DNA from: VRUE01 sp963774555
Lineage (GTDB): Bacteria; Actinomycetota; Thermoleophilia; Solirubrobacterales; 70-9
Direction of reading: 5' to 3'
Length of the DNA: 64,000 nt
NCBI GenBank assembly: GCA_963774555.1
Contig: CAVZFL010000001.1
Location: forward strand, 1,550,001 to 1,614,000
This document shows, in pieces, positions 17,267 to 25,054 of this stretch (position 1 is the first letter of the stretch; each line of letters begins with the position of its first letter). The notes beneath the pieces were generated by a model. That model searched no databases. It was not told the DNA's origin and was given only the letters and a program-made list of their open reading frames with translations. A program made the translations under genes and the position numbers.

Positions 17267-18196
17267 TCAGAGTTGCGGCAGCTCCTGCTTCAGCTCGAGC
17301 ACCGGTGCGAAGAGGTCGCCGTGCTGCTCGATTCGCTTCAGCACGTCGCTGGCTTCGAAGACGAGTGAGTCTGCGTCCTTCTTCTCGACCGCCCGTTCGA
17401 CCTCGTCCCAGGTCACGGGCGTCGAGACGGTGGGCCGCTCGCGGGCACGCAGCGAGTAGACCGCGATCGTCGTCTTGCGGCGGTGGTTCTGGGACCAGTC
17501 GACGAAGACCTTGCCCTTGCGCTCGGCCTTCTTCATTTTCGAGACGACCTCTTTCGGGGTCTGCTTCTCGAGCAGCTGGGCGATTGCGCGGGCGAGCGGT
17601 TTGGTCCCGCCGCCGTTGTCGTCTCCCTCGTAGGTGACCTCGTCGTTGTTGAGCGGGGCGTAGACCTGCAGGCCCTTCGAGCCCGAGGTCTTCGGGAAGC
17701 ACTCGAGGCCGAAGTGGGCGAACAGATCGCGCAGGCGCAGCGCCACCCGGCAGCAGGAGAGGATTTCGGCCGGCGGGCCGGGGTCGAGGTCGAAGGCGAG
17801 GACCGTCGGCCGGTCCAGATCGTGTCCCAGCGAGAGCGAGGGGTGCAGCTCGATCGCCGCCAGCTGCGCCATCCAGACCAGGGTCGGCCGGTCTTCGCAG
17901 ACGCAGAAGTCGATCGTTCCGGTGCTGGCCGAGAAAGGTGTCGTCTTCACCCACTCAGGACGGTGCTTGGGGCAGCGCTTCTCGAAGAAGGCGGCGTCGG
18001 TGTCGTCGACGCCTTCCGGGAAGCGGCGCAGGGTGACCGGGCGTCCGGCGAGGTGGGGGACCATCGCCGGCGCGATCTTGGCGTAGTAGTCGACCACCTC
18101 GCCCTTGGTGAACCCGGCTTCCGGATAGAGGACCTTGTCGAGATTGGTGAGCTTGAGCTCACGCCCGTCGACCTCGACCTGCTGGCTCGTGGCCAC
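17267..18196 (-). CDS. Stand-alone LigD-type primase-polymerase (NHEJ)
   Basis: 309-residue archaeo-eukaryotic primase family polymerase, as in the POL domain of LigD, which fills in and adds ribonucleotides at broken ends. The catalytic metal motif DLDPG follows LAFDLDPGPPAE in the middle, with SGSKGLQVYAPL after it. There is no ligase or phosphoesterase domain, so this is the separate-gene form. It lies three bases downstream of ku on the same strand, supporting a role in non-homologous end joining; a separate ATP ligase would be needed elsewhere. Confidence 0.92.
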   Translation of the reverse strand: MATSQQVEVDGRELKLTNLDKVLYPEAGFTKGEVVDYYAKIAPAMVPHLAGRPVTLRRFPEGVDDTDAAFFEKRCPKHRPEWVKTTPFSASTGTIDFCVCEDRPTLVWMAQLAAIELHPSLSLGHDLDRPTVLAFDLDPGPPAEILSCCRVALRLRDLFAHFGLECFPKTSGSKGLQVYAPLNNDEVTYEGDDNGGGTKPLARAIAQLLEKQTPKEVVSKMKKAERKGKVFVDWSQNHRRKTTIAVYSLRARERPTVSTPVTWDEVERAVEKKDADSLVFEASDVLKRIEQHGDLFAPVLELKQELPQL

Positions 18197-18199
18197 GGG

Positions 18200-19087
18200 T
18201 TATTTGGAGGATTTGGCCCTGGCGCGTTTCTTCGCCGGAGCTGTTTTCGGTGCTGCACGGCGTTTCTTCGCCGCTGGTTTCTTCGCGGCCTTGCCACCGC
18301 GCTTGCCTTGCACCGCGGCGATGCTCTCCTCCAGCGCCGCCATCAGGTCGGGTGCCTTGGTCGGCTCGCGCTCCTCTTCGGGCGCTGCGACGACCTCCTC
18401 GCCGGCCGCCTTGCGTTCGATCATCGCCAGCAGCTCCTCGCGGTACTCGTCGCGGTAGGCCGTGGGGTCGAAGTCGCGGGTGAGCGACTCGATCAGCTGC
18501 TCGGCCATCTCCAGCTCGCGCTTGGCGACCTTCGGCTTCTCAGAAGGGAGCACGTCGTCGAGCTCGGCCGGCGGCACGACCTCGTCGGCGAAGCGCATCG
18601 TGGTCAGGGTCAGCACGCCGTCGCCGGGGCGGATCGCCGCCAGGTGCTCCTTGTTGCGGAAGACGAAGCGCGCGATCGCCACCTTGCCCGACTCCTCCAG
18701 CGCCCGCGCCAGCAGCGAGTAGGCCTTCTCGGCGCCGGCGGCCGGGCCGAGGTAGTAGGGGCTGTCGAAGTAGATCGGGTCGATCTCGGCGATCTCGACG
18801 AAGTCCTGGACCTCGATCGCCCGCGTCTTCTTCGGGTCGAGCGAGGCCAGCTCGTCCTTGCTCAGCGGCACGTAGCGGTCCTTGGTGATCTCGAAGGCCT
18901 TGACGATCTTCTCGTAGGGGACCTCCTCGTCGGTCCCTTCGGCGACGCGCCGGTGCCGGATGCGGGCGCCGTCGGACTCGCGGATCTCGCGCAGCGAGAT
19001 GCCGCGGCGGGCCACCGCGCTGTACAGCTTCACGGGCACGTTGAGCAGCCCGAAGCTGATCGAGCCGCTCCAGATCGCTCTAGCCAT
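18200..19087 (-). CDS. ku: Ku DNA end-binding protein
   Basis: Bacterial Ku homodimer subunit that binds double-strand ends and recruits LigD-type polymerase and ligase. 295 residues: the family opening IWSGSISFGLLNVPVKLYSA, the core beta-barrel with DPIYFDSPYYLGP, and a long Lys/Arg/Ala-rich tail after about residue 255 typical of extended actinobacterial Ku, which contacts DNA without a free end. It starts ATG and forms a two-gene unit with the downstream polymerase. Confidence 0.96.
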   Translation of the reverse strand: MARAIWSGSISFGLLNVPVKLYSAVARRGISLREIRESDGARIRHRRVAEGTDEEVPYEKIVKAFEITKDRYVPLSKDELASLDPKKTRAIEVQDFVEIAEIDPIYFDSPYYLGPAAGAEKAYSLLARALEESGKVAIARFVFRNKEHLAAIRPGDGVLTLTTMRFADEVVPPAELDDVLPSEKPKVAKRELEMAEQLIESLTRDFDPTAYRDEYREELLAMIERKAAGEEVVAAPEEEREPTKAPDLMAALEESIAAVQGKRGGKAAKKPAAKKRRAAPKTAPAKKRARAKSSK

Positions 19088-19143
19088 CGGCGTTCACCTA
19101 CCCGATTCTTCCAGCCGAACCCCGCTCTCGCGAGCGAAGGCGC

Positions 19144-20376
19144 TTAGCGGGATGCTTCTTGCGCCAGCTTTTCGCCGCGTTCGACCAGTCCGGCAAGCAC
19201 TCCGTCTACCACTCCCTCGCCGTGCCCCCCTATTTCCGCCAGCTCCGTCGCGGCGCTCACGGTTCGCTCGGCCAGCTCGATCCGAATCTCCCGCTGGAAG
19301 CGGTCGCCGAGCCCCGCCTGAGCGGCCAGCTTCGACCAGGCTGCGCCGTCGACCTCCTCGATTGTGCGGGCGCCGTCGATGCTCATCGCGAGCCTCGTGG
19401 TCAGTCGCTCGTAGCCGATCGTGCTGACCAGGTCGTAGAGCGGAGCAAGCGTCGGCGCGCCTGAGTCGTAGAGCAGCGAGTAGTTCTTGCCGTGCGCGTC
19501 GCAGTTGCCGATCAGCCAGTTGAAGACAAGCGCGCGCCAGAAGGTCGGAAGGTCGCGCGCCGGTACAGCCGATGCTTCCCGCAAGAGGGACACCGCCTGT
19601 TCGACCGACGGACCACCCTCCTCCTGGTACTTGCGATCGGATGGCCAGCCCAGCGCCTGGCAGAAGTCCTCCTGATGCAGCCGGCGGATCGGCTCCACGG
19701 TCAGATCGCGGTCGTATCGTTCGACGAGCAGGTAGGGCAGCCCGGACCGGGTCCGGTGCTTTTCCACCGAGGCAACCGGGAGGCCGACGCTGCGGGCCAG
19801 CTCCATGCAGAACGCCTCGATCGCCACCAACCCGGGGAAGGCCGCAGGCTCCGGCTTGATGATGTGGGTCGTTGCCGTGACCGAGTTGAGCGGCAGCGAA
19901 GTCTCGCCTTCGCTGCGGACCACCGGCAGCTTCGGCTGGGCACCGGCGAGGGAGAGCCGGGTTCCACGCTCCGGGTCTGCGCCCAGTGGGTGCACCGGCA
20001 GCTCGTGGATCGTCCGTTCGAGCTCCTCGGCGGAGAGGGCTCGGAGGCGCGGCTCGGTGGGAAGGTCGACTCCCGGCGGGATCAGAGTGATCGCTCCGGC
20101 GCAGTCGCCGCCGAGTTCCGCCAGCAGCCCGTAGTCGTTTCCGGCGGAGACGCCGAGGTTGCGGGCAACGGCATCGCGTGCGTCCCCCTCCAGCAGCAGT
20201 CCGCCAAAGACCGCGCGGCAGGCGGAGTGGGGGTGGGCGTCGCTCTGAATCGGCATCGCCAGTGAGATGGGGGGCCCGCCGTAGTCCGCGTCGTAGCGGA
20301 ACTGCATGTTGCCGTTGGCCTTGCGCAGCAGGCGCCCGGCCCGCCTGCCAGCCAGGTAGACGACCAGCTCGCTCAT
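19144..20376 (-). CDS. hipA: HipA-type serine/threonine kinase toxin
   Basis: Toxin kinase of a HipBA module; E. coli HipA phosphorylates glutamyl-tRNA synthetase and causes persistence. 410 residues. The catalytic motif NCDAHGKN lies near residues 292-299, followed by the metal-binding APLYDLVST. SLAGAQPKL near residues 140-148 matches the region bearing the autophosphorylated serine. The key residues look intact. The ATG overlaps the hipB stop (ATGA), so it is translationally coupled. The target cannot be predicted from sequence; HipA relatives differ in target. Confidence 0.92.
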   Translation of the reverse strand: MSELVVYLAGRRAGRLLRKANGNMQFRYDADYGGPPISLAMPIQSDAHPHSACRAVFGGLLLEGDARDAVARNLGVSAGNDYGLLAELGGDCAGAITLIPPGVDLPTEPRLRALSAEELERTIHELPVHPLGADPERGTRLSLAGAQPKLPVVRSEGETSLPLNSVTATTHIIKPEPAAFPGLVAIEAFCMELARSVGLPVASVEKHRTRSGLPYLLVERYDRDLTVEPIRRLHQEDFCQALGWPSDRKYQEEGGPSVEQAVSLLREASAVPARDLPTFWRALVFNWLIGNCDAHGKNYSLLYDSGAPTLAPLYDLVSTIGYERLTTRLAMSIDGARTIEEVDGAAWSKLAAQAGLGDRFQREIRIELAERTVSAATELAEIGGHGEGVVDGVLAGLVERGEKLAQEASR

Positions 20377-20597
20377 GCTCGCGGGGCCAGTTGAACGTCG
20401 AGGCCGATCGCCAGTGCGGCGTCCAGCGCAATCTGCAGCTGGACCGTGGCCTTGCCGTGCTCGAGCTGGCTCAGGACCCTGCGGTTGACCCCGATCACGT
20501 TGGCAACATCGCGCTGGGTGAGGCCGAGCTCCTTGCGGCGGGCGCGCAGGCGTGCACCGAAGTCATCGGCCGATCTGGCTGGGCTGGGAGGGGTCAT
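20373..20597 (-). CDS. hipB: HipB-type antitoxin, Xre/HTH repressor
   Basis: 74-residue helix-turn-helix protein from the ATG at 20597: RKELGLTQRDVANVIGVNRRVLSQLEHG is a standard Xre HTH, followed by a short dimerisation tail. HipB-type antitoxins bind HipA and repress the operon. A TTG 51 bases further upstream would add a hydrophobic N-terminus, but it falls inside the operator repeats, so the ATG is preferred. No Shine-Dalgarno is visible before either start, so leaderless translation is possible. Confidence 0.88.
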   Translation of the reverse strand: MTPPSPARSADDFGARLRARRKELGLTQRDVANVIGVNRRVLSQLEHGKATVQLQIALDAALAIGLDVQLAPRA

Positions 20598-20599
20598 GT

Positions 20600-20689
20600 G
20601 ATCGATCGGTAACAATAGCAGTTCAAGCTCTATTTTGAGATCGATCAATCACAAAATAGCCATTCACGCGAGAATGCTACCGATCGATC
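20600..20689 (-). promoter_or_regulatory. hipBA operator region with nested inverted repeats
   Basis: Two nested inverted repeats lie directly upstream of hipB. The outer pair is 12 bases (GATCGATCGGTA at 20600-20611 and its complement at 20678-20689). The inner pair is CTATTTTG at 20630-20637 and CAAAATAG at 20652-20659, with a GATCGATC palindrome between them at 20639-20646. This AT-rich island stands out from its surroundings. HipB-type repressors bind such spaced palindromes; the divergent ABC transporter gene begins 38 bases beyond and might share control. Confidence 0.7.
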
Positions 20690-20726
20690 CCGCTATCGGA
20701 GAGGGGCCGGGTGGGATCATCACCAC

Positions 20727-21383
20727 GTGCTGTTCGAGTTGAGCGAGGTGAGCCTGGCCCGCGGCGATCGCCGGGTGCTCGACTCGGTCAGCGCCACGAT
20801 CCCCGCCGGCTCGACCGCGATCGTCGGGCCCTCGGGAGCCGGCAAGTCGACGCTGTTGCGGCTGCTCAACCGGCTTGCCGATCCGGATATCGGGACGATC
20901 GCCTTTCGCGACCGGCCGCTCGAGGAGTACGACCCGCTGGCGCTGCGCCGCGAGGTCTCGCTGGTGCCGCAGCTTCCGGCGCTGCTGGAGGGAACGGTGG
21001 AGTCGAACTTGGGCTACGCCGCCGACCTCGCCGGCAAGGACCTGGACGCTGGGCGCTGCCTGCGACTCGCCGGGCTCGATCCGGACTTTGCCGGGCGCGA
21101 CGTCGCCAAGCTCTCGGTCGGCGAGCAGCAGCGGGCGATGCTGGCGCGGGCCCTCGCCCAGGAGCCCGCTGTGCTGCTGCTCGACGAGCCGACCTCGGCC
21201 CTCGACCAGGCCGCCCGCGACGCGATCGAGGCGACGCTCGCCGAGCTGCGCCGGGCGCTCGATATCTCGATCGTCCTGGTCAGCCACGACCCTGAGCAGG
21301 CGCGCCGGCTGGGCGACTGGGTGGTGCGGCTGGAGGACGGCCGCGCGGTCGAGGCGGGCCCGATCGAGGAGGCGATGGCCTGA
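20727..21383 (+). CDS. fetA: ABC transporter ATPase, FetA (YbbL)-like
   Basis: 218-residue ABC ATPase with Walker A GPSGAGKS, signature LSVGEQQR, Walker B LLLDEPTSALD and switch histidine VSHD. The small size and the UPF0014 partner directly downstream match the FetA-FetB pair, which in E. coli exports iron and protects from oxidative stress. GTG start at 20727. Divergent from hipBA. The function as iron export is inferred from the family only. Confidence 0.88.
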   Translation: MLFELSEVSLARGDRRVLDSVSATIPAGSTAIVGPSGAGKSTLLRLLNRLADPDIGTIAFRDRPLEEYDPLALRREVSLVPQLPALLEGTVESNLGYAADLAGKDLDAGRCLRLAGLDPDFAGRDVAKLSVGEQQRAMLARALAQEPAVLLLDEPTSALDQAARDAIEATLAELRRALDISIVLVSHDPEQARRLGDWVVRLEDGRAVEAGPIEEAMA

Positions 21384-22150
21384 GCACCTCGATCCACCTC
21401 AGTCCCGGCCAGGTTGCCGCCTCGCTTGCCCTGGTCGCGCTCGCCGCGGCGATCTCCTTCTGGCAGAAGGCCGACCTCGAGCGGGACATCGGCGTCGCCA
21501 CCGTGCGCTCCTTCGTCCAGCTGACCGCGATCGGCTACGCGATCAAGCTGATCTTCGAAGCCGACACGCTCTGGCTCGTCTTCGGCCTGCTGGCGGTGAT
21601 GGTCGTCTTCGGCGCGCTCACCGCGCGCTCGCGGGCGAAGAAGGTGCCGGGCGCCTTCTGGCCGCTGCTGATCGCGCTGGCGGTGGCGGGTGCGACCACG
21701 CTCGGCCTCGTCGTCGCCCTCGGCGTCTTCGAAGCGACGGCGCGCTACCTGGTCCCGGTCGGCGGCATGGTGATCGGCAACGCGATGACCGCCTCGGCCG
21801 TCGCGCTCAACCGGCTCGGCGACGAGATGGCCGACTCGCGCGGCAGGATCGAGGCGACCCTGGCGCTCGGCGCCACCGCCCAGGAGGCCGCCCGGCCCTT
21901 CGTCCGCCGCGCCCTGCGCTCGGGGATGATCACCCTGGTCGACTCGACCAAGACCACCGGCCTGATCTTCTTCCCCGGCACGATGGTCGGCATGCTGCTC
22001 GCCGGCGCCAATCCCACCGACGCCGTCCGCCTGCAGCTGATCCTCCTCTACGCCCTGCTCGGCAGCGTCGCCATAGCCGGCCTGATCTCGACGGCCCTCG
22101 CCTACCGCAACTTCTTCACCCCGGCCCAGCAACTGCGCGACCTAGACTGA
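21380..22150 (+). CDS. fetB: UPF0014 membrane protein, FetB (YbbM)-like
   Basis: Membrane partner of the preceding ATPase, about 256 residues with six or seven hydrophobic segments. Conserved parts are VRSFVQLTAIGYAIKLIF, VGGMVIGNAMTASAVALNRL and TGLIFFPGTMVGMLLAGANP. The open frame continues upstream to a CTG at 21380 overlapping the fetA stop. The first ATG/GTG/TTG is the GTG at 21503, which would delete the first membrane helix (SLALVALAAAISFWQ). I therefore place the start at the unusual CTG, with the exact codon uncertain. Confidence 0.8.
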   Translation: MSTSIHLSPGQVAASLALVALAAAISFWQKADLERDIGVATVRSFVQLTAIGYAIKLIFEADTLWLVFGLLAVMVVFGALTARSRAKKVPGAFWPLLIALAVAGATTLGLVVALGVFEATARYLVPVGGMVIGNAMTASAVALNRLGDEMADSRGRIEATLALGATAQEAARPFVRRALRSGMITLVDSTKTTGLIFFPGTMVGMLLAGANPTDAVRLQLILLYALLGSVAIAGLISTALAYRNFFTPAQQLRDLD

Positions 22151-22154
22151 GCGG

Positions 22155-23759
22155 GTGTCCCGCCAGCAGCGCTTGACCCTGGTCGCGACGATCCTTGGCT
22201 CGACCGTCGTCTTCCTCGACTCGACCGTGGTCAACGTGGCGCTGCCGGCGATCGCTGACGGGCTCGACGCGGGGCTCGCCGGTCAGCAGTGGGTGGTCGA
22301 GGCCTACATGCTGACCCTGGTCTCGCTGCTCTTGGTCGGCGGCTCGCTGGGCGATCAGTTTGGCCGGCGGCGGATGTTCGTCTTCGGCCTGATCGCCTTC
22401 GGCGCCACCTCGGCGCTCTGCGCGGTCGCGCCGACGGTCGAGTTCCTGATCGCCGCCCGCGCCCTGCAGGGGATCGCCGGGGCGCTGCTGGTGCCGGGAT
22501 CGCTGGCGATCGTCGCCGCCACCTTCGAGGGCGCGGATCGGGGCAAGGCGGTGGGAACCTGGACGGCTTGGACCGGGATCGCGACGGTGATCGGGCCGGC
22601 CGGCGGAGGGGCGCTGATTGGGCTGACCTCCTGGCGGGCGATCTTCTGGGTCAACCTGCCGCTGATCGCGGCGACGGTGGCGCTGACGCTGCACTCGGTG
22701 AAGGAGAGCCGTGACCCCGACGCCTTCCGCGGCATCGACTGGCTCGGCATCGGCCTCTCCGCAGCAGGGCTCGGCGGGCCGGTCTTCGCCCTGATCGAGC
22801 AGCCGACTCGGGGCTGGGGCGACCCGATGGTCTGGATCCCGTTCATCGCCGGGATCGCCTGCTTCGCCCTCTTCATCGTGCATGAGATGCGCGCTCGCCA
22901 CCCGATGCTCGACCTCGGCCTGTTCAAGATCCGCAACTTCGCCGTCGCCAACCTGACCACGCTCTCGACCTACGCCGGCCTGATCGGCGGCCTCTTCTTC
23001 GTCGGCCTCTTCCTGCAGCAGGTGGCGGGCTACTCGCCGCTGGAGGCGGGACTGGCGACGACACCGGTCTCGCTGATCCTCTTCTTCCTCTCGCCGCGCT
23101 GGGGCAGGATGGCGTCGGGCACCGGGCCGCGGCTGCCAATGACGATCGGCCCAATCGTTGGTGGCCTAGGCCTGATGCTGATGCTGCGGATCGGCGCCAA
23201 CGCCGACTACGCCACCGACGTGCTGCCGGCGATCCTCGTCTTCGGCCTCGGCCTCTCGGCGACCGTCGCGCCGCTGACGGCGACCGTGCTCGACTCGGTC
23301 TCCGAACGCCACGTCGGCATCGCCTCCGGCGTCAACAACGGCATCTCCCGCGTCGCCGGCCTGCTCGCGATCGCGGTGCTCGGCGCCGTCATCTCCGCCT
23401 ACTTCGGCTCGACCCTCGACGGCAACCTCGGCGATCGCCCGCTCGGCCCCCGAGCCGAACAGACCATCTCCGACGCCAAGGCCCAGCCACTGGCCGTGCC
23501 GGGCACCGGCAAGCTGCTTCCCGCGCAGGCAGCCCGCGTCAGCACCGCATCGGCCGACGCCTCGACCTCGGCCTTCCACATGGGCATCGGCATCGCAGGC
23601 GTCCTGATGATCCTCGGTGGCGCCGTCTCCGGCTTCGGCATCGAGAACCCGCGCCGCCGAATCGAGGCAGTAGCGACCCGCGGCGCCGCCCAGGCCGGCG
23701 AGTGCGGCCACAGCGCCGACTGCGACTGCGGCGAAACCCCAACCCCCGAGTTCGCCTAG
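22155..23759 (+). CDS. MFS drug-efflux transporter, DHA2 (14-helix) family
   Basis: 534-residue proton-driven efflux permease. Motifs: FLDSTVVNVALPAIA in helix 1, GGSLGDQFGRRRMFV (motif A) between helices 2 and 3, RALQGIAGALLVPGSLAIV (motif B) and GPAGGGALIGLTSWRAIFWVNLP (motif C area). About 14 membrane segments. The C-terminal tail is odd: GECGHSADCDCGETP, four cysteines and a histidine in 15 residues, possibly metal-binding. It starts GTG four bases after fetB and may be in the same operon. Substrate unknown. Confidence 0.9.
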   Translation: MSRQQRLTLVATILGSTVVFLDSTVVNVALPAIADGLDAGLAGQQWVVEAYMLTLVSLLLVGGSLGDQFGRRRMFVFGLIAFGATSALCAVAPTVEFLIAARALQGIAGALLVPGSLAIVAATFEGADRGKAVGTWTAWTGIATVIGPAGGGALIGLTSWRAIFWVNLPLIAATVALTLHSVKESRDPDAFRGIDWLGIGLSAAGLGGPVFALIEQPTRGWGDPMVWIPFIAGIACFALFIVHEMRARHPMLDLGLFKIRNFAVANLTTLSTYAGLIGGLFFVGLFLQQVAGYSPLEAGLATTPVSLILFFLSPRWGRMASGTGPRLPMTIGPIVGGLGLMLMLRIGANADYATDVLPAILVFGLGLSATVAPLTATVLDSVSERHVGIASGVNNGISRVAGLLAIAVLGAVISAYFGSTLDGNLGDRPLGPRAEQTISDAKAQPLAVPGTGKLLPAQAARVSTASADASTSAFHMGIGIAGVLMILGGAVSGFGIENPRRRIEAVATRGAAQAGECGHSADCDCGETPTPEFA

Positions 23760-23769
23760 CACCCACCCG

Positions 23770-23875
23770 GGTGCAACGCCTTGTCCCCCCGCCGGGGGGT
23801 CAGCGCGTTGCACCTCACCTGCGCCAACTGGCCGCAACGTTTTCTTCCCCTGGCGGGTGGACAAGGCGTTGCACC
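23770..23875. repeat. GTGCAACG palindrome cluster between the MFS gene and trpS
   Basis: A composite palindrome. Outer arms of 17 bases are perfect (23770-23786 and 23859-23875). Within it, 23770-23779 also pairs with 23805-23814, closing an inner CCCCCC/GGGGGG stem, and 23834-23839 pairs with 23867-23872. The motif GTGCAACG or its complement CGTTGCAC occurs three times. The same motif builds the perfect hairpin at 35533-35585. It fills most of the 149-base gap before trpS. Confidence 0.8.
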
Positions 23876-23908
23876 TGTTGACTAACTGGCTCCTCTAGGC
23901 TGCCGCGC

Positions 23909-24901
23909 GTGACGCAACCGATCGTTTTCTCTGGGATCCAGCCGACGGGGCGCAAGCACCTCGGGAACTACATCGGTGCGATACGGCAGTACGTCGAGGG
24001 GCAGGAGCGGGGGGAGCCGGCGATCTTCTGCATCGTCGACCTGCACGCGATCTCGGTCGCCTTCGACCCGGCGGAGCTGCGCGAGCGGCTCTACGACACG
24101 GCCGCGATCCTGCTCGCCGCCGGCCTCGACCCCGAGCGCTGCGTCTTCTTCCGCCAGTCCGACGTGCGCGAGCACAGCGAGCTGACCTGGCTGCTCTCCG
24201 CGGTCACCTCCCACGGCGACCTCAACCGCATGACCCAGTTCAAGGACAAGTCGGCGAAGCAGGAGCTCATCTCCGCGGCCCTCTTCTTCTACCCGGTGCT
24301 GATGGCCGCCGACGTGCTCGCCTACCGGGCGACCGAGGTGCCGGTGGGGGACGACCAGCGCCAGCACGTCGAGCTGATGCGCGAGATCGCCCGCCGCTTC
24401 AACGAGCGCTTCGGCGAGACCCTGGTTGTGCCGGAGATGCGCATCCCCGAGGTCGGGGCGCGGATCATGGACCTGCAGGAGCCCGAGCGGAAGATGTCGA
24501 CCACAGGCGGCACCGAGTCCGGCACCGTGCTCGTCCTCGACGCGCCGGACGTGATCCGCAAGAAGCTCGCCAGCGCCGTCACCGACTCCGACCGCGAGGT
24601 GCGCCGCGGCCCCGACAAGGCGGGGATCACCAACCTGATCGACATCTATGCGGTCGCCCGCGGCGTCGAGCCCGACGCGGTCGAGCGGGAGTTCGAAGGC
24701 GCCGGTTACGGCGATTTCAAGAAGGCCGTGGCCGAGGCCGTGGTCGAGTACCTGGCCCCGGTCCACGAGCGCTACTCCGAGCTGCGCCCGGACGAGGCGG
24801 CGCTCGAGGCGATCCTCGCCGGCGGCGCCGAGAAGGCCCGCGCGATCGCCGCACCGGTCGTGGCCGACGTCCGCGAGCGCATGGGTTTCGGCCCCGCATA
24901 G
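23909..24901 (+). CDS. trpS: Tryptophanyl-tRNA synthetase
   Basis: Class I synthetase charging tRNA-Trp, 330 residues. The HIGH-type motif is PTGRKHLGNYIGA near residues 11-23 and the KMSKS-type motif is ERKMSTTGG near residue 193. GDDQRQHVELMREIARRFN is also family-typical. GTG start at 23909. No T-box or leader peptide is seen in the preceding gap, which is occupied by the palindrome cluster. Confidence 0.96.
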   Translation: MTQPIVFSGIQPTGRKHLGNYIGAIRQYVEGQERGEPAIFCIVDLHAISVAFDPAELRERLYDTAAILLAAGLDPERCVFFRQSDVREHSELTWLLSAVTSHGDLNRMTQFKDKSAKQELISAALFFYPVLMAADVLAYRATEVPVGDDQRQHVELMREIARRFNERFGETLVVPEMRIPEVGARIMDLQEPERKMSTTGGTESGTVLVLDAPDVIRKKLASAVTDSDREVRRGPDKAGITNLIDIYAVARGVEPDAVEREFEGAGYGDFKKAVAEAVVEYLAPVHERYSELRPDEAALEAILAGGAEKARAIAAPVVADVRERMGFGPA

Positions 24902-25054
24902 CGGGGCGACGGCCGGATCCCCTGGCCGGTTCGTATTCAGGATCCCGGCGCCGCTTCTCGTCCCATTCCCGGTCTATCTGTGACACGGCGGGTTGAGCCA
25001 CGTAGGTACGACAAGGAGCGGTTTTCGAAAGGCAAGCTGGGGGAGGTATCAACA

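Noticed and set aside
23760..23908. T-box or Trp leader peptide before trpS
   Set aside because: The gap holds only the GTGCAACG palindromes; no Trp-rich frame or T-box sequence is visible.
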